This document shows positions 26,897 through 35,319 of a stretch of DNA of 64,000 nucleotides, piece by piece. Origin of the DNA: Bacteroidota bacterium (GTDB lineage Bacteria; Bacteroidota; Bacteroidia; Flavobacteriales_D; Crocinitomicaceae). The stretch lies in assembly GCA_024280295.1 (NCBI GenBank), contig JAJRQK010000019.1:40714-104713 (forward strand), in the 5' to 3' direction. Under the pieces are notes generated by a model, which was not told where the DNA came from, searched no databases, and worked only from the letters and a program-made list of their open reading frames with translations. The first letter of the stretch is position 1; every line of letters starts with the position of its first letter. Made by a program: the position numbers and the translations under genes.

Positions 26897-27305
26897 ATGA
26901 GCACATATACTTTTTAAGTATAGAAATCTAATCACATTTGGAATTCCATTGATTCTAAATCTTGTCAGTAATTGTGTTGGCCGATTCTTTGGTTTTTCAA
27001 TTACATCCGAAAGAACTTTCAATTGGAATAACTTTTGACTTAATACTTGTAATTCCCGCTATTTATTTTCTTTTAATTCAGAAAAAGATATTCCTAAAAT
27101 TACAATAGTCCCAATTTTCATAGCAGGAATAATTATTGCAAGTTTTATTGTGCCTAAGGAGTTTCAATTTTATTTAACTCAAGTAAAAAATTGGATATTA
27201 CCGATTGTTGAAACGGCACTATTTTTTCTAGTAATGTACAAGGTTCGACAATTAAATAAACCATTTCTCAAAAGACTAATCTTTAACATTGTGCATCGCA
27301 TTTAA
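26897..27305 (+). pseudogene. Frameshifted remnant of a small membrane protein gene
   Basis: Three reading-frame segments join into one hydrophobic protein. A possible ATG at 26897 leads into the frame at 26907 (RNLITFGIPLILNLVSN). A shift near 26980 gives ADSLVFQLHPKELSIGITF. A second shift near 27081 gives EKDIPKITIVPIFIAGIIIA up to TAA at 27305. The segments read as successive transmembrane helices with charged loops. No single ORF spans them, so the gene is broken by at least two single-base changes, or the assembly has errors here. I recall similar intact membrane proteins in Bacteroidota but cannot name the family. Confidence 0.6.
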
Positions 27306-27358
27306 CTGTTCACAGCCATCTGTTCGAAACTATACCTCAATTTTTAGATAGAATGGTT

Positions 27359-27366
27359 TAACTTCG
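27359..27366 (+). promoter_or_regulatory. -7-like element TAACTTCG before pcm
   Basis: TAACTTCG differs from TAnnTTTG at one base and ends 4 nt before the pcm ATG, suggesting a leaderless message. Confidence 0.35.
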
Positions 27367-27370
27367 TAGC

Positions 27371-28015
27371 ATGCAAGACTCGTTCAAGTATAAAGGAATG
27401 CGACGTCAACTTGTTCGAGAGTTGAAAGATAAAGGAATTCAAGATCAGCGTGTTTTAGACGCATTTGAGGCAATACCACGTCATTTCTTTTTAGATAATG
27501 CATTTGCTGAACAGGCATATACGAATATGCCATTTCAAATTGGTTCTGGACAAACAATCAGTCATCCATATACCGTTGCATTTCAAACAGAATTACTAGA
27601 AATAAAAAAGGGAGATAAAATCCTTGAGATTGGTTCTGGGTCTGGATTTCAAACGTGTATGCTATGTGAAATGGGGGCTAAAGTGTATAGTATTGAGCGA
27701 CATAAGGAATTGCACATGAAGGCAAAACTAATGATCCGTAAGTTGAACTATATGGCTAGAATGTCCTTTGGGGATGGATACAAGGGATTACCGACTTTTG
27801 CTCCATTTGACAAGGTAATTATTACATGCGGCGCGCCTGATATACCAGATGTCTTGATGGATCAATTGAAAGTTGGAGGAGTGATGATTATTCCAGTTGG
27901 AGAAGGCGAGGAACAACAAATGAAGCGTATCACGAAAAGGTCAGAATCGGATTATAATGTTGAGGATTTAGGAGTGTTTAGCTTTGTACCAATGTTAGAA
28001 AATAAAGTGAAATAA
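27371..28015 (+). CDS. pcm: Protein-L-isoaspartate O-methyltransferase
   Basis: This enzyme methylates abnormal L-isoaspartyl residues so that damaged proteins can be repaired, using S-adenosylmethionine. The 214-aa length fits. The family signature around GSGQTISHPYTVAFQTELL is present, followed by the SAM motif ILEIGSGSGFQTCML and GDGYKGLPTFAPFDKVIITC. IPVGEGEEQQM ends the core. It is monocistronic and lies behind the broken membrane-protein gene. Confidence 0.95.
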   Translation: MQDSFKYKGMRRQLVRELKDKGIQDQRVLDAFEAIPRHFFLDNAFAEQAYTNMPFQIGSGQTISHPYTVAFQTELLEIKKGDKILEIGSGSGFQTCMLCEMGAKVYSIERHKELHMKAKLMIRKLNYMARMSFGDGYKGLPTFAPFDKVIITCGAPDIPDVLMDQLKVGGVMIIPVGEGEEQQMKRITKRSESDYNVEDLGVFSFVPMLENKVK

Positions 28016-28454
28016 TTTTAATGCGTATTTGGGACTTTACGAGTGATAAATACCAAGTGGATGATACAGTGACAATCAGTGCCCATTCAAAGGCTTCACC
28101 TCCATAATATCTTCTATTTGTTCTTAATTTGAACATAAAGTCTTTAGGGAATCTCCGCAAATGTCTTTTTACCTGTCTTATGAGTTACATTGTTTCTATA
28201 GTATATAAATTGCAAGGTCATCATCTATCATTACTTATTGATTGCGAATTAAATGGACTTCACGAACTATTCGCTCGTTTAGAAGATTTGGTTGTTAAGT
28301 TATAGTGTTGCTAGGTTAACTCTCTATTTAAAACAATGAGAATTATTTTATTTCACGGCATACTTTGTGTACAATAAATTATAGGCGTTAAATTAAGCTA
28401 ACATTTATCAAAAGCGATTGTCGTTTGAGAAGAATCACTAACTTGGTGTGATCT
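28016..28454. other. Intergenic region between pcm and the beta-mannosidase
   Basis: This 439-bp stretch holds no gene that I can support strongly. It contains a possible 41-codon ORF at 28180-28305 (listed separately), a 28-codon ORF from ATG 28021, and an overlapping minus-strand ORF without supporting features. No terminator, RNA gene or repeat was seen. It may hold gene debris like that on the other side of pcm. Confidence 0.5.
28180..28305 (+). CDS. Possible small ORF (41 aa)
   Basis: ATG 28180 to TAG 28305 encodes MSYIVSIVYKLQGHHLSL followed by LIDCELNGLHELFARLEDLV. The C-terminal half looks like an amphipathic helix and has protein-like composition. There is no obvious ribosome binding site or known family. 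It could be a small gene, the end of a decayed one, or chance. Confidence 0.25.
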   Translation: MSYIVSIVYKLQGHHLSLLIDCELNGLHELFARLEDLVVKL

Positions 28455-30974
28455 ATGAAATTTATATCAGTCCTTATAGCTCTAGTAATGTCAATAACTG
28501 CCTTTTCTCAATCTAAAAACATTGAATCAATGACGCTTACATGGTCATTTATGCATCCGGTGAAAAAAAAATGGATGGATCTCGGAGAAAAGGGATCTGT
28601 TCAAGAAGCTCTTATTGAAATGGGGGAATTACCTGATCCATTTTATGGGACGAATGAGAATAAATTCGGATGGATCGAAGAGCATGTTTGGGAATTCAAA
28701 TCGATATTCTTTATTAATGATGATCAATTGGAAGGTGAGTATTTAGAGATTGAATTCCCCTCGATCGACACTTACGCTAAAATATACTTGAACGATTTGC
28801 TAATCATGGAAACAGGTAATGCATTTATTCCTCATCGTTCTCAGATTAAAGAATTTTTAAAAACTGGCATGAACGAAATTCATGTCTACATCACTCCACC
28901 TGTTATTTATCATAAGGATAGCTATAAAAAAATGGGATATCAATTACCTGCTCCAAACGATGTTCATACCATTGCAATTGCTCCACTAACGAGAAAGCCG
29001 CAGTATCAATTTGGCTGGGATTGGGCGCTTAGAATGAATACAATTGGTTTTAATAAAGCAGTTACGATTTATTCGTATGACATAAATAGAATCATTAACT
29101 CTTCAGTTAATACTGTGAAGATTAACGCAAATGATATTGCCTATATTGATCTTACTGTAGAATTTGCGGTGAAATCAAATTATGGAATTCTATGGAAGAG
29201 TAAAGTTTTTGGAGCGGCAACTGTTATGATTGCAGATGGAAAAGCAATTCGAAGAGAGAAAATTGAGCAACCAGAGCTTTGGTGGCCACGTGGGCAAGGT
29301 AACGCTCACCTTTATGATGAGGAATGGGAGTTTGAGTTTTCGGAAAAAAAAGTTGACTCTAAGAAGTTTAAATTTGGAGTAAAAACATCTGAACTTATTC
29401 AAGAGATAGACGAATGGGGAACGAGTTATTACTTCATAATTAACGGACGCACAATTTTCTGTAAAGGAGGAGATTATATTCCACAAGACATTTTCCCTGC
29501 GCGTGTCACTGATGAGTCGATTGTAGAACTCGTAGAAACAATGGCAGAAACAAATTTCAACATGGTTCGCGTTTGGGGGGGGGGCTATTATCCTGATGAA
29601 ATATTTTTTGAAACATGTGATGAACTCGGATTGATGGTTTGGCAGGATCTTATGTTTGCATGTGCTATGTATCCTGGAGATGATGCATTCATTGCCAATA
29701 TCAAAGAAGAATTCGAATATCAAGTACCTAGAATTGCTGCTCATGCTAGCGTTGTGCAATTCAATGGTAATAATGAAGTTGAAGTCGCTTGGGGGAATTG
29801 GGGATTCCAAATTAAATATGGATTATTCGGGAAAAGCGCGAAAGAAATCGAAGCTTCCTATGATCGTATTTTTAAAGAAACTGCACCAAATGTGATTTCT
29901 GCGATAACGAGTATTCCATATATTCACACGTCACCTTTAAGTAACTGGGGTAAAACTGATTTTTACAATCACGGTTCTCAGCATTACTGGGGTGTATGGC
30001 ATGGCAAAGATCCAATGGAGGATTTCGGGAAGAAAATAGGGCGATTTAACGCTGAATACGGTTTCCAGAGTTTTCCTGAATACAGTACAATCAAAACTTT
30101 TTCGGAAGAAACTGATTGGGATTTATCGTCTGAAGTAATGACGCATCACCAAAAAAGTTACGTTGGAAACGATATGATCCTCAAACATGCGAAGAAATTA
30201 TATGGCAAACCAGTTGATTTTGAGGAATTTATTTACTTTTCGCAACTAACTCAGGCTAAAGCAGTTAGTATGGCAGTTGCTGGGCATCGAATTGATTTTC
30301 CGCGTTGTGGAGGTACACTTTATTGGCAAATAAATGATTGCTGGCCCGCGCCTACTTGGTCAAGTATAGATTATTTTGGAAACTGGAAGGCTCTGCAATA
30401 TCAAATGAAGAAAGATTTTGATGGAGTAGCAGTTCTAGCCAAATACAATGATTTGAGTGATATTGATTACTATATCACATCAGATTTACCAGATACATTT
30501 CAATGCCAAATAACTTGTGGGATATATGACCTTAAAGGAAAACTAATTTCTGAAATCGATCTTAGCAGAACGATAAATGGCCATGAATCTAAAAAAATGG
30601 ACTTAAGCTCATTGAAAACTGGTCTAGCTGAAGTTAACTGTCATTTGATCTTCTCTTATAATGATGAAAAAGGCAATTCTAATCAACGGGTTTTTGATCA
30701 TATACCACAAGAACGTAGTAGAGCAATAAGTGATGATGTTTCTATATCATTTGTTGATGGAGAAAATGGGCATGGATCTAATAAGGTGATGCTTATTGTT
30801 GAGAATAAAGCATTTGTTAAAGATTTATGGATTAGTTCAGAAAAACACAAGATCCACTACGATAAGAACTTTGTCAGCTTTTTACCAGGGATACATCGAA
30901 TTCTTCTTGAATTTGATGATGATTTCAAATTTGATGATCTAAGAGTGTCTGATTTCACATTGAAGTGGTTGTAA
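28455..30974 (+). CDS. Secreted GH2 beta-mannosidase
   Basis: This 839-aa protein has a signal peptide (about 1-19). The sugar-binding and Ig-like domains come first (FYGTNENKFGWIEEHVWEF; WWPRGQGNAHLYDEEW). The barrel starts near KGGDYIPQDIF and has FNMVRVWGGGYYPDEIFFE. The acid/base is Glu441 in FNGNNE and the nucleophile is Glu534 in FNAEYGFQSF. These motifs and the WPRGQG segment point to beta-mannosidase within GH2. It would release mannose from beta-mannosides or N-glycan-like or mannan-derived oligosaccharides in the periplasm. No PUL-type SusC/SusD pair accompanies it. Confidence 0.93.
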   Translation: MKFISVLIALVMSITAFSQSKNIESMTLTWSFMHPVKKKWMDLGEKGSVQEALIEMGELPDPFYGTNENKFGWIEEHVWEFKSIFFINDDQLEGEYLEIEFPSIDTYAKIYLNDLLIMETGNAFIPHRSQIKEFLKTGMNEIHVYITPPVIYHKDSYKKMGYQLPAPNDVHTIAIAPLTRKPQYQFGWDWALRMNTIGFNKAVTIYSYDINRIINSSVNTVKINANDIAYIDLTVEFAVKSNYGILWKSKVFGAATVMIADGKAIRREKIEQPELWWPRGQGNAHLYDEEWEFEFSEKKVDSKKFKFGVKTSELIQEIDEWGTSYYFIINGRTIFCKGGDYIPQDIFPARVTDESIVELVETMAETNFNMVRVWGGGYYPDEIFFETCDELGLMVWQDLMFACAMYPGDDAFIANIKEEFEYQVPRIAAHASVVQFNGNNEVEVAWGNWGFQIKYGLFGKSAKEIEASYDRIFKETAPNVISAITSIPYIHTSPLSNWGKTDFYNHGSQHYWGVWHGKDPMEDFGKKIGRFNAEYGFQSFPEYSTIKTFSEETDWDLSSEVMTHHQKSYVGNDMILKHAKKLYGKPVDFEEFIYFSQLTQAKAVSMAVAGHRIDFPRCGGTLYWQINDCWPAPTWSSIDYFGNWKALQYQMKKDFDGVAVLAKYNDLSDIDYYITSDLPDTFQCQITCGIYDLKGKLISEIDLSRTINGHESKKMDLSSLKTGLAEVNCHLIFSYNDEKGNSNQRVFDHIPQERSRAISDDVSISFVDGENGHGSNKVMLIVENKAFVKDLWISSEKHKIHYDKNFVSFLPGIHRILLEFDDDFKFDDLRVSDFTLKWL

Positions 30975-31067
30975 TTAATTTTTCTTAATTGACCAGATCA
31001 TTCTAATTCATTTTGAAATAAAGAAGAAATTGCTTTGAATATATTACCACGGTATTTACTTTTACGT

Positions 31068-31523
31068 ATGAAAATTGACGACGAAATCCAATCTGAGTTT
31101 AAATCCTCTATGCATAGAGCAATAGTAAATGTTAGATATACCTCTAATGTACTAGCATCTAGGCAAAATAAATTCATGAACCAATTCGGATTGAGTATGC
31201 CTCAATTTAATATTTTGAGAATCTTAAGAGGCGCTAAAAAAACAATTTCTATTAATTCGATTAAGGATCGAATGGTTGAAAAGTCGCCAAATAGTACGCG
31301 TCTTATGGATAAATTAATTGAAAAGGAATTGATTAGCCGAGAAAGGTGTGATTCGGACCGAAGAATTGTTTACGTTAAAATAGCTAGAAAGGGATTGAAG
31401 CTTCTTAAAGAGATTGATGTACGATTTGACGATGAAGGAGCAAATTATGAGATGTTCCCGTCTAACTTATCTAATGCTGAAGCAGATCAATTGAGTCTTC
31501 TTTTGGATAAACTACGATCTTAA
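31068..31523 (+). CDS. MarR family transcriptional regulator
   Basis: ATG 31068 (151 aa) is preferred over the TTG at 31035. The winged helix spans about residues 40-115: FGLSMPQFNILRILRG, recognition helix region VEKSPNSTRLMDKLIEKELI, and the wing with the DSDRRIVYVKI motif. The C-terminal helices would form the dimer interface. The stop is only 2 nt before the TonB-type receptor gene, so the two are cotranscribed and the receptor is the likely target or partner. The ligand is unknown. Confidence 0.9.
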   Translation: MKIDDEIQSEFKSSMHRAIVNVRYTSNVLASRQNKFMNQFGLSMPQFNILRILRGAKKTISINSIKDRMVEKSPNSTRLMDKLIEKELISRERCDSDRRIVYVKIARKGLKLLKEIDVRFDDEGANYEMFPSNLSNAEADQLSLLLDKLRS

Positions 31524-31525
31524 AA

Positions 31526-33937
31526 ATGAAATATGTAATTCTATTATTGCTTTTAATTTTAACTTCTACGACATTCTCGCAGACTGCTAAACTTACTGGT
31601 AGAGTTGTCCTTGAGGATCCGGAAATGATTGAACTCGTTAAAGTTCGGTTGTTATATCAATCTGATTCTAGTGTTGTTGATGGGGCTATTCCTCAGTTAA
31701 ATGGAAAGTTCTCAATCAATGCTCCTCTAGGTGATTACTTACTCAAAATTACTTGCCCAGATTACGAGATTTTGTTTTTGAATGACATTTCATTGAGTTC
31801 GTCCAAAGATATAGGTGACTTAATCCTTACTGTTGATAAATCACTTAGCCTTGATGAAGTTATAGCTACAGGAAACTTAGATGTCCTCAAAGCTGGGATT
31901 GATAAGAAAATTTATTCTGTTGATGACGATATTTCTGTGCGAGGTGGTTCAGTGAGTGATGTTTTAAATAATATTCCGTCAATAGATGTGGATCAAGATG
32001 GAAATATTAGCCTTCGAGGTGATGGAAATGTTACTATTCTTATTGATGGAAGACCAAGTGCATTAGTTGCTGGAGATGGACAGAATTTATTAGATGCATT
32101 GCCCGCCAATTCTATCGAGCGGATTGAAGTGGTAACGAATCCTTCTGCTAAATATGATCCCGATGGAACTTCAGGGATTATTAATATTATTATGAAGAAG
32201 AATAAGATTAAGGGAGGCAATGGAATTGTTTCGGCTACTGCTGCAACAGGGAATTTGTACAATTTCAGTCTTGGGTTGAGCTATCGAAACAACCGTGTGA
32301 ATGTTTACACAAATTATTCAATGAATTATTATGAAGGTTATCGAAATAACTTCAGTGATCTCATTCAAGATTTTGGAATGGATTCATTGAATTACCTCGA
32401 TCAAGGTCGTGTTGGTGCTGATTTAAAGTTCACGAATACCATCGTCATTGGAAGTGACTTCTTTATTAATAAGAGAAATGTTCTTGGCTTTTCAATTACT
32501 GGTGCATTGGAAAAAAGAGTTAGAACAGGTGAACTAGAAAGTCGATTGTACGATCAAAATAATGCATTCATTGATAGCTGGGATCGAAGCTCTGAAGATC
32601 CAATCGCAAATAAAAATGCTGATGTTAACCTAAATTACACACATTCACTTAAAGGTTCGAAAGGGAAATGGTCTATGAATGCAAATCAATCCTTTGGTAA
32701 TCGAGATACAGAAGGTTACTACGAACAATATTTCTTAAATGCATTTGGCAATTCAACTGGACAATCTGCACTTAATCAGCAATTATTTAATGCTTCAAAA
32801 CTTAGAATTACAACTGTTCAAACTGATCTAGAATATATCATTGAGAAGATCAGCGCACGAGTTGAGACAGGTATTAAGATGATAGTGAGAAATGATGAAA
32901 TTTCCACATTTTCTGAAAAACTTGATACACTTAGTAATTCTTATGGGGCAGATACTCTTTCTAATTTTGATTATGCTTACGATGAACAAATATATAGTGG
33001 CTATGGAATTTTTGGTCAAAAGCGAGGTAAGTTTAGCTACCAAGGAGGAGTGAGAACTGAATATGCACTTCAAATTCCAAATTTACTTTCAACAGGACAG
33101 ATAACTAGCAATAAATATTTTAATCTTTTCCCATCTGCACATGTTAAATATGAACCGAGCAAAGCGGTAGAATTTCGCCTTAGTTATAGTCGACGGATTA
33201 ATCGCGCTAAATCAAGACAGTTAAATCCGTTTACAAGCTATGCAAATCCGTTTAATATCAGAACAGGAAACCCTAAACTACAACCTGAATACATTGATTC
33301 GTATGATTTAGGTTATTCTATCACTAAAAAGAAATTAATACTTTCGGTGAGTGTGTTTCATCGAAAAACTACGGATGTAATTAATCGTGTTAAGGTGTAT
33401 AATTCTGACAATAGTTCTGTTGTAACTTATGATAACATTGATAAAAGTGTTAGTACAGGATTGGAAACGATCATTATTTATAAACCTTATAAATGGATGA
33501 AAAATCAAGTTTCATTTAATGGCAATTACATTGGTTATACAAATGCTAACACAACGGTTGATTGGAATAATGATGGTTTCAATTGGAATGTGAAATACGT
33601 CTTGAGCATTGATTTCTGGAAGAAAACAGCTTCGTTTCAATTAAATGGAAATTATTCCGCACCTAGAGTGACACCTCAAGGAATCATCCTATCTCGTACA
33701 CAGGTTGATGCATCTGTTGAGAAGAGAATGTTGGATAAAAAATTATCGCTGGGATTTAGAGTAACAGATATCTTTGATACAAAAGGTTTTCGAATTGAAT
33801 TGAATCAAGAAGGGATTGAACAAGATATTGTCTATAAATGGTTGACACGCCGATTCTATGTGACGTTATCTTATCACTTCGGAAATTTGGATAAGAAAAT
33901 GAAAGTACCGAGGGTTGATGCAGGAGGAGGTATGTAG
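31526..33937 (+). CDS. TonB-dependent receptor-like outer-membrane protein (OMP_b-brl_3 type)
   Basis: This 803-aa outer-membrane protein has a signal peptide (about 1-19) and a carboxypeptidase-regulatory-like beta-sandwich (about 22-110). The plug domain follows (GGSVSDVLNNIPSIDVD, LRGDGNVTILIDGRPSALV, IERIEVVTNPSAKYDPDG). The remainder is a long barrel ending LTRRFYVTLSYHFG plus a short basic/acidic tail. No TonB box is obvious. The plug and barrel pattern matches the outer-membrane beta-barrel group common in Bacteroidota. The cargo is unknown; coupling to MarR suggests control by a small ligand. Confidence 0.9.
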   Translation: MKYVILLLLLILTSTTFSQTAKLTGRVVLEDPEMIELVKVRLLYQSDSSVVDGAIPQLNGKFSINAPLGDYLLKITCPDYEILFLNDISLSSSKDIGDLILTVDKSLSLDEVIATGNLDVLKAGIDKKIYSVDDDISVRGGSVSDVLNNIPSIDVDQDGNISLRGDGNVTILIDGRPSALVAGDGQNLLDALPANSIERIEVVTNPSAKYDPDGTSGIINIIMKKNKIKGGNGIVSATAATGNLYNFSLGLSYRNNRVNVYTNYSMNYYEGYRNNFSDLIQDFGMDSLNYLDQGRVGADLKFTNTIVIGSDFFINKRNVLGFSITGALEKRVRTGELESRLYDQNNAFIDSWDRSSEDPIANKNADVNLNYTHSLKGSKGKWSMNANQSFGNRDTEGYYEQYFLNAFGNSTGQSALNQQLFNASKLRITTVQTDLEYIIEKISARVETGIKMIVRNDEISTFSEKLDTLSNSYGADTLSNFDYAYDEQIYSGYGIFGQKRGKFSYQGGVRTEYALQIPNLLSTGQITSNKYFNLFPSAHVKYEPSKAVEFRLSYSRRINRAKSRQLNPFTSYANPFNIRTGNPKLQPEYIDSYDLGYSITKKKLILSVSVFHRKTTDVINRVKVYNSDNSSVVTYDNIDKSVSTGLETIIIYKPYKWMKNQVSFNGNYIGYTNANTTVDWNNDGFNWNVKYVLSIDFWKKTASFQLNGNYSAPRVTPQGIILSRTQVDASVEKRMLDKKLSLGFRVTDIFDTKGFRIELNQEGIEQDIVYKWLTRRFYVTLSYHFGNLDKKMKVPRVDAGGGM

Positions 33938-33962
33938 AAGATTAAAACAGAAGAATTAAGTG

Positions 33963-34103
33963 TTATTTTTTCTTGAAATCTTTCTTTTTCAATTTCCGCG
34001 CGACTCCTAAACCAAGAAGCCCAGTATCAAACCCAGAGGATTTAACTTTGAATTGTTTTTGTTGCTTTTGCAAAATCTTTGCTATTTCTATTGACGTAAT
34101 CAT
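33963..34103 (-). CDS. Small basic protein of 46 aa, not in the ORF track
   Basis: ATG at 34103 to TAA at 33963 encodes MITSIEIAKILQKQQKQFKV followed by KSSGFDTGLLGLGVARKLKK and a Lys-rich tail. The N-terminal amphipathic helix, Gly-rich middle and basic tail look protein-like. The plus-strand 63-aa ORF in the track covers the same bases but is Cys/Phe-rich and looks like a shadow. It lies 78 nt downstream of the pseudouridine synthase gene on the same strand. I do not recognise a function. Confidence 0.55.
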   Translation of the reverse strand: MITSIEIAKILQKQQKQFKVKSSGFDTGLLGLGVARKLKKKDFKKK

Positions 34104-34181
34104 AGTATTAAAAATTAGTTATTATCTCAATATAAACAAAAGCTATACCACAAATTGGATGTAACTACTGAACTGTGCCAG

Positions 34182-34766
34182 TTATTTATTAAATGGTTCA
34201 ATTGATTTCACTTCACCAACTGCTAGATTTGCTAGTTTATATTCATCTATAGAAATACGAATTAAACGTAAAGTTGGATGTCCAACTGCAGCTGTCATTT
34301 TGCGGACTTGTCGATTTTTCCCTTCAGTAATTGTTAATTCTATCCATGAGGTTGGAATGGACTGACGAATTCTTATTGGTGGATCTCTTTCTTCAATTTC
34401 GGGACTGGAAATTTTCTTGCACTTTGCTGGTTTTACACCGTATTTATTTCCCTTGTGACTGATTGATATTGTTCCAGATTCTAATTCTTTTATTGATTCA
34501 TCTGAAATTTCTCCTTCAAGCTGTACCCAATATATTTTTGATTTATTACTTGATGGATCAAGTAGTTTTGTCTTTAAGTCATTGTCATTAGTTAGGATTA
34601 ATAGTCCTTCACTGTCTTTATCTAGTCGTCCCACTGAGTAAACATCCTTCGGGAAATCATAAAGAGATCCTAAAAGGAAATCTGTTGATTCACCTGAGAA
34701 TTGGCAGAGGTAACCATAAGGCTTATTGAGTAAGAAATAATGGTATTTATTTAGGCCTTTTGACAT
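34182..34766 (-). CDS. rluE: Pseudouridine synthase, RsuA/RluE type
   Basis: This 194-aa enzyme isomerises uridine in rRNA. The catalytic motif GRLDKDSEGLLILT contains Asp49. The N-terminus YFLLNKPYGYLCQF starts the catalytic domain without an S4 domain, as in RluE, which modifies one uridine of 23S rRNA (2457 in E. coli). ITEGKNRQVRKMTAAVGHPTLRL closes the active site. The gene overlaps the methyltransferase by 16 nt. RsuA-type target cannot be ruled out; lack of an S4 domain favours RluE. Confidence 0.87.
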   Translation of the reverse strand: MSKGLNKYHYFLLNKPYGYLCQFSGESTDFLLGSLYDFPKDVYSVGRLDKDSEGLLILTNDNDLKTKLLDPSSNKSKIYWVQLEGEISDESIKELESGTISISHKGNKYGVKPAKCKKISSPEIEERDPPIRIRQSIPTSWIELTITEGKNRQVRKMTAAVGHPTLRLIRISIDEYKLANLAVGEVKSIEPFNK

Positions 34767-35311
34767 GAGTAGACGAAAGCAGGAGGGAAGTTCTTTACTG
34801 TAAATGTAATCTTAACTGACTTGTAGATGCCTTCTAGAAATTTCTTCGATTGAAGTGAATATTGAAATTGAACATATTTCCCTTTTGGTTTGAGGCAGTT
34901 ATAAGAAGCATCTACAACCGATTTTCGGAGAGGAGCTGAGAAAACCATCAACGGAAGTGAAGAAATCACTACGTCTTGTTTGTTTTGTAATTCTTCATCT
35001 AAGTATTTTGATATATTTTCAGCAGAATCGTGTATGATTTGTACACGGGGATCATCAATGCGGTCATGTAGTTTGTGAAAGAAATCATCATTCAATTCAA
35101 GAACAAGTAGTTTAGTGTCTTTGTGCATTCTTTGCATTATAAGATCAGTGAAAATACCAGTTCCAGGCCCTAACTCTACAATGTGGCGTACTTTTTCAAA
35201 GTCTATGCTTGCTAACATTTTCTCTCCAAGAAATCGTGTACTGGGACTTACAGCACCAACGACTTTTCTGTCTTTGAAAAACTGTTTAAGAAAATTACGC
35301 TTATTAGCCAT
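34751..35311 (-). CDS. SAM-dependent methyltransferase (phospholipid N-methyltransferase/KsgA-like)
   Basis: The 186-aa Rossmann methyltransferase starts with a basic helix (NFLKQFFKDRKVVGAVSPST). The SAM motif I is VELGPGTGIFT and motif II is LLVLELNDDFF. VVISSLPLMVFS stands at the motif IV position, where rRNA dimethylases have NLPY. The SPSTRFLGEKM opening is like bacterial phosphatidylethanolamine N-methyltransferases. The substrate is not certain. Its start is 8 nt after the dihydroorotase-like gene. Confidence 0.78.
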   Translation of the reverse strand: MANKRNFLKQFFKDRKVVGAVSPSTRFLGEKMLASIDFEKVRHIVELGPGTGIFTDLIMQRMHKDTKLLVLELNDDFFHKLHDRIDDPRVQIIHDSAENISKYLDEELQNKQDVVISSLPLMVFSAPLRKSVVDASYNCLKPKGKYVQFQYSLQSKKFLEGIYKSVKITFTVKNFPPAFVYSCQKA

Positions 35312-35319
35312 TAATTAAA

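Noticed and set aside
27978-28160. 60-aa minus-strand ORF overlapping the pcm 3' end
   Set aside because: No start signal, no known motif and it overlaps pcm; possibly chance.
29190-29810. 206-aa minus-strand ORF inside the beta-mannosidase gene
   Set aside because: It is a long shadow of a clear GH2 gene whose catalytic motifs are on the plus strand; the product is His/Cys/Phe-rich without domains.
33973-34164. 63-aa plus-strand ORF with Cys/Phe-rich product
   Set aside because: It lies antisense to a more protein-like 46-aa frame and has no domain or ribosome binding site.
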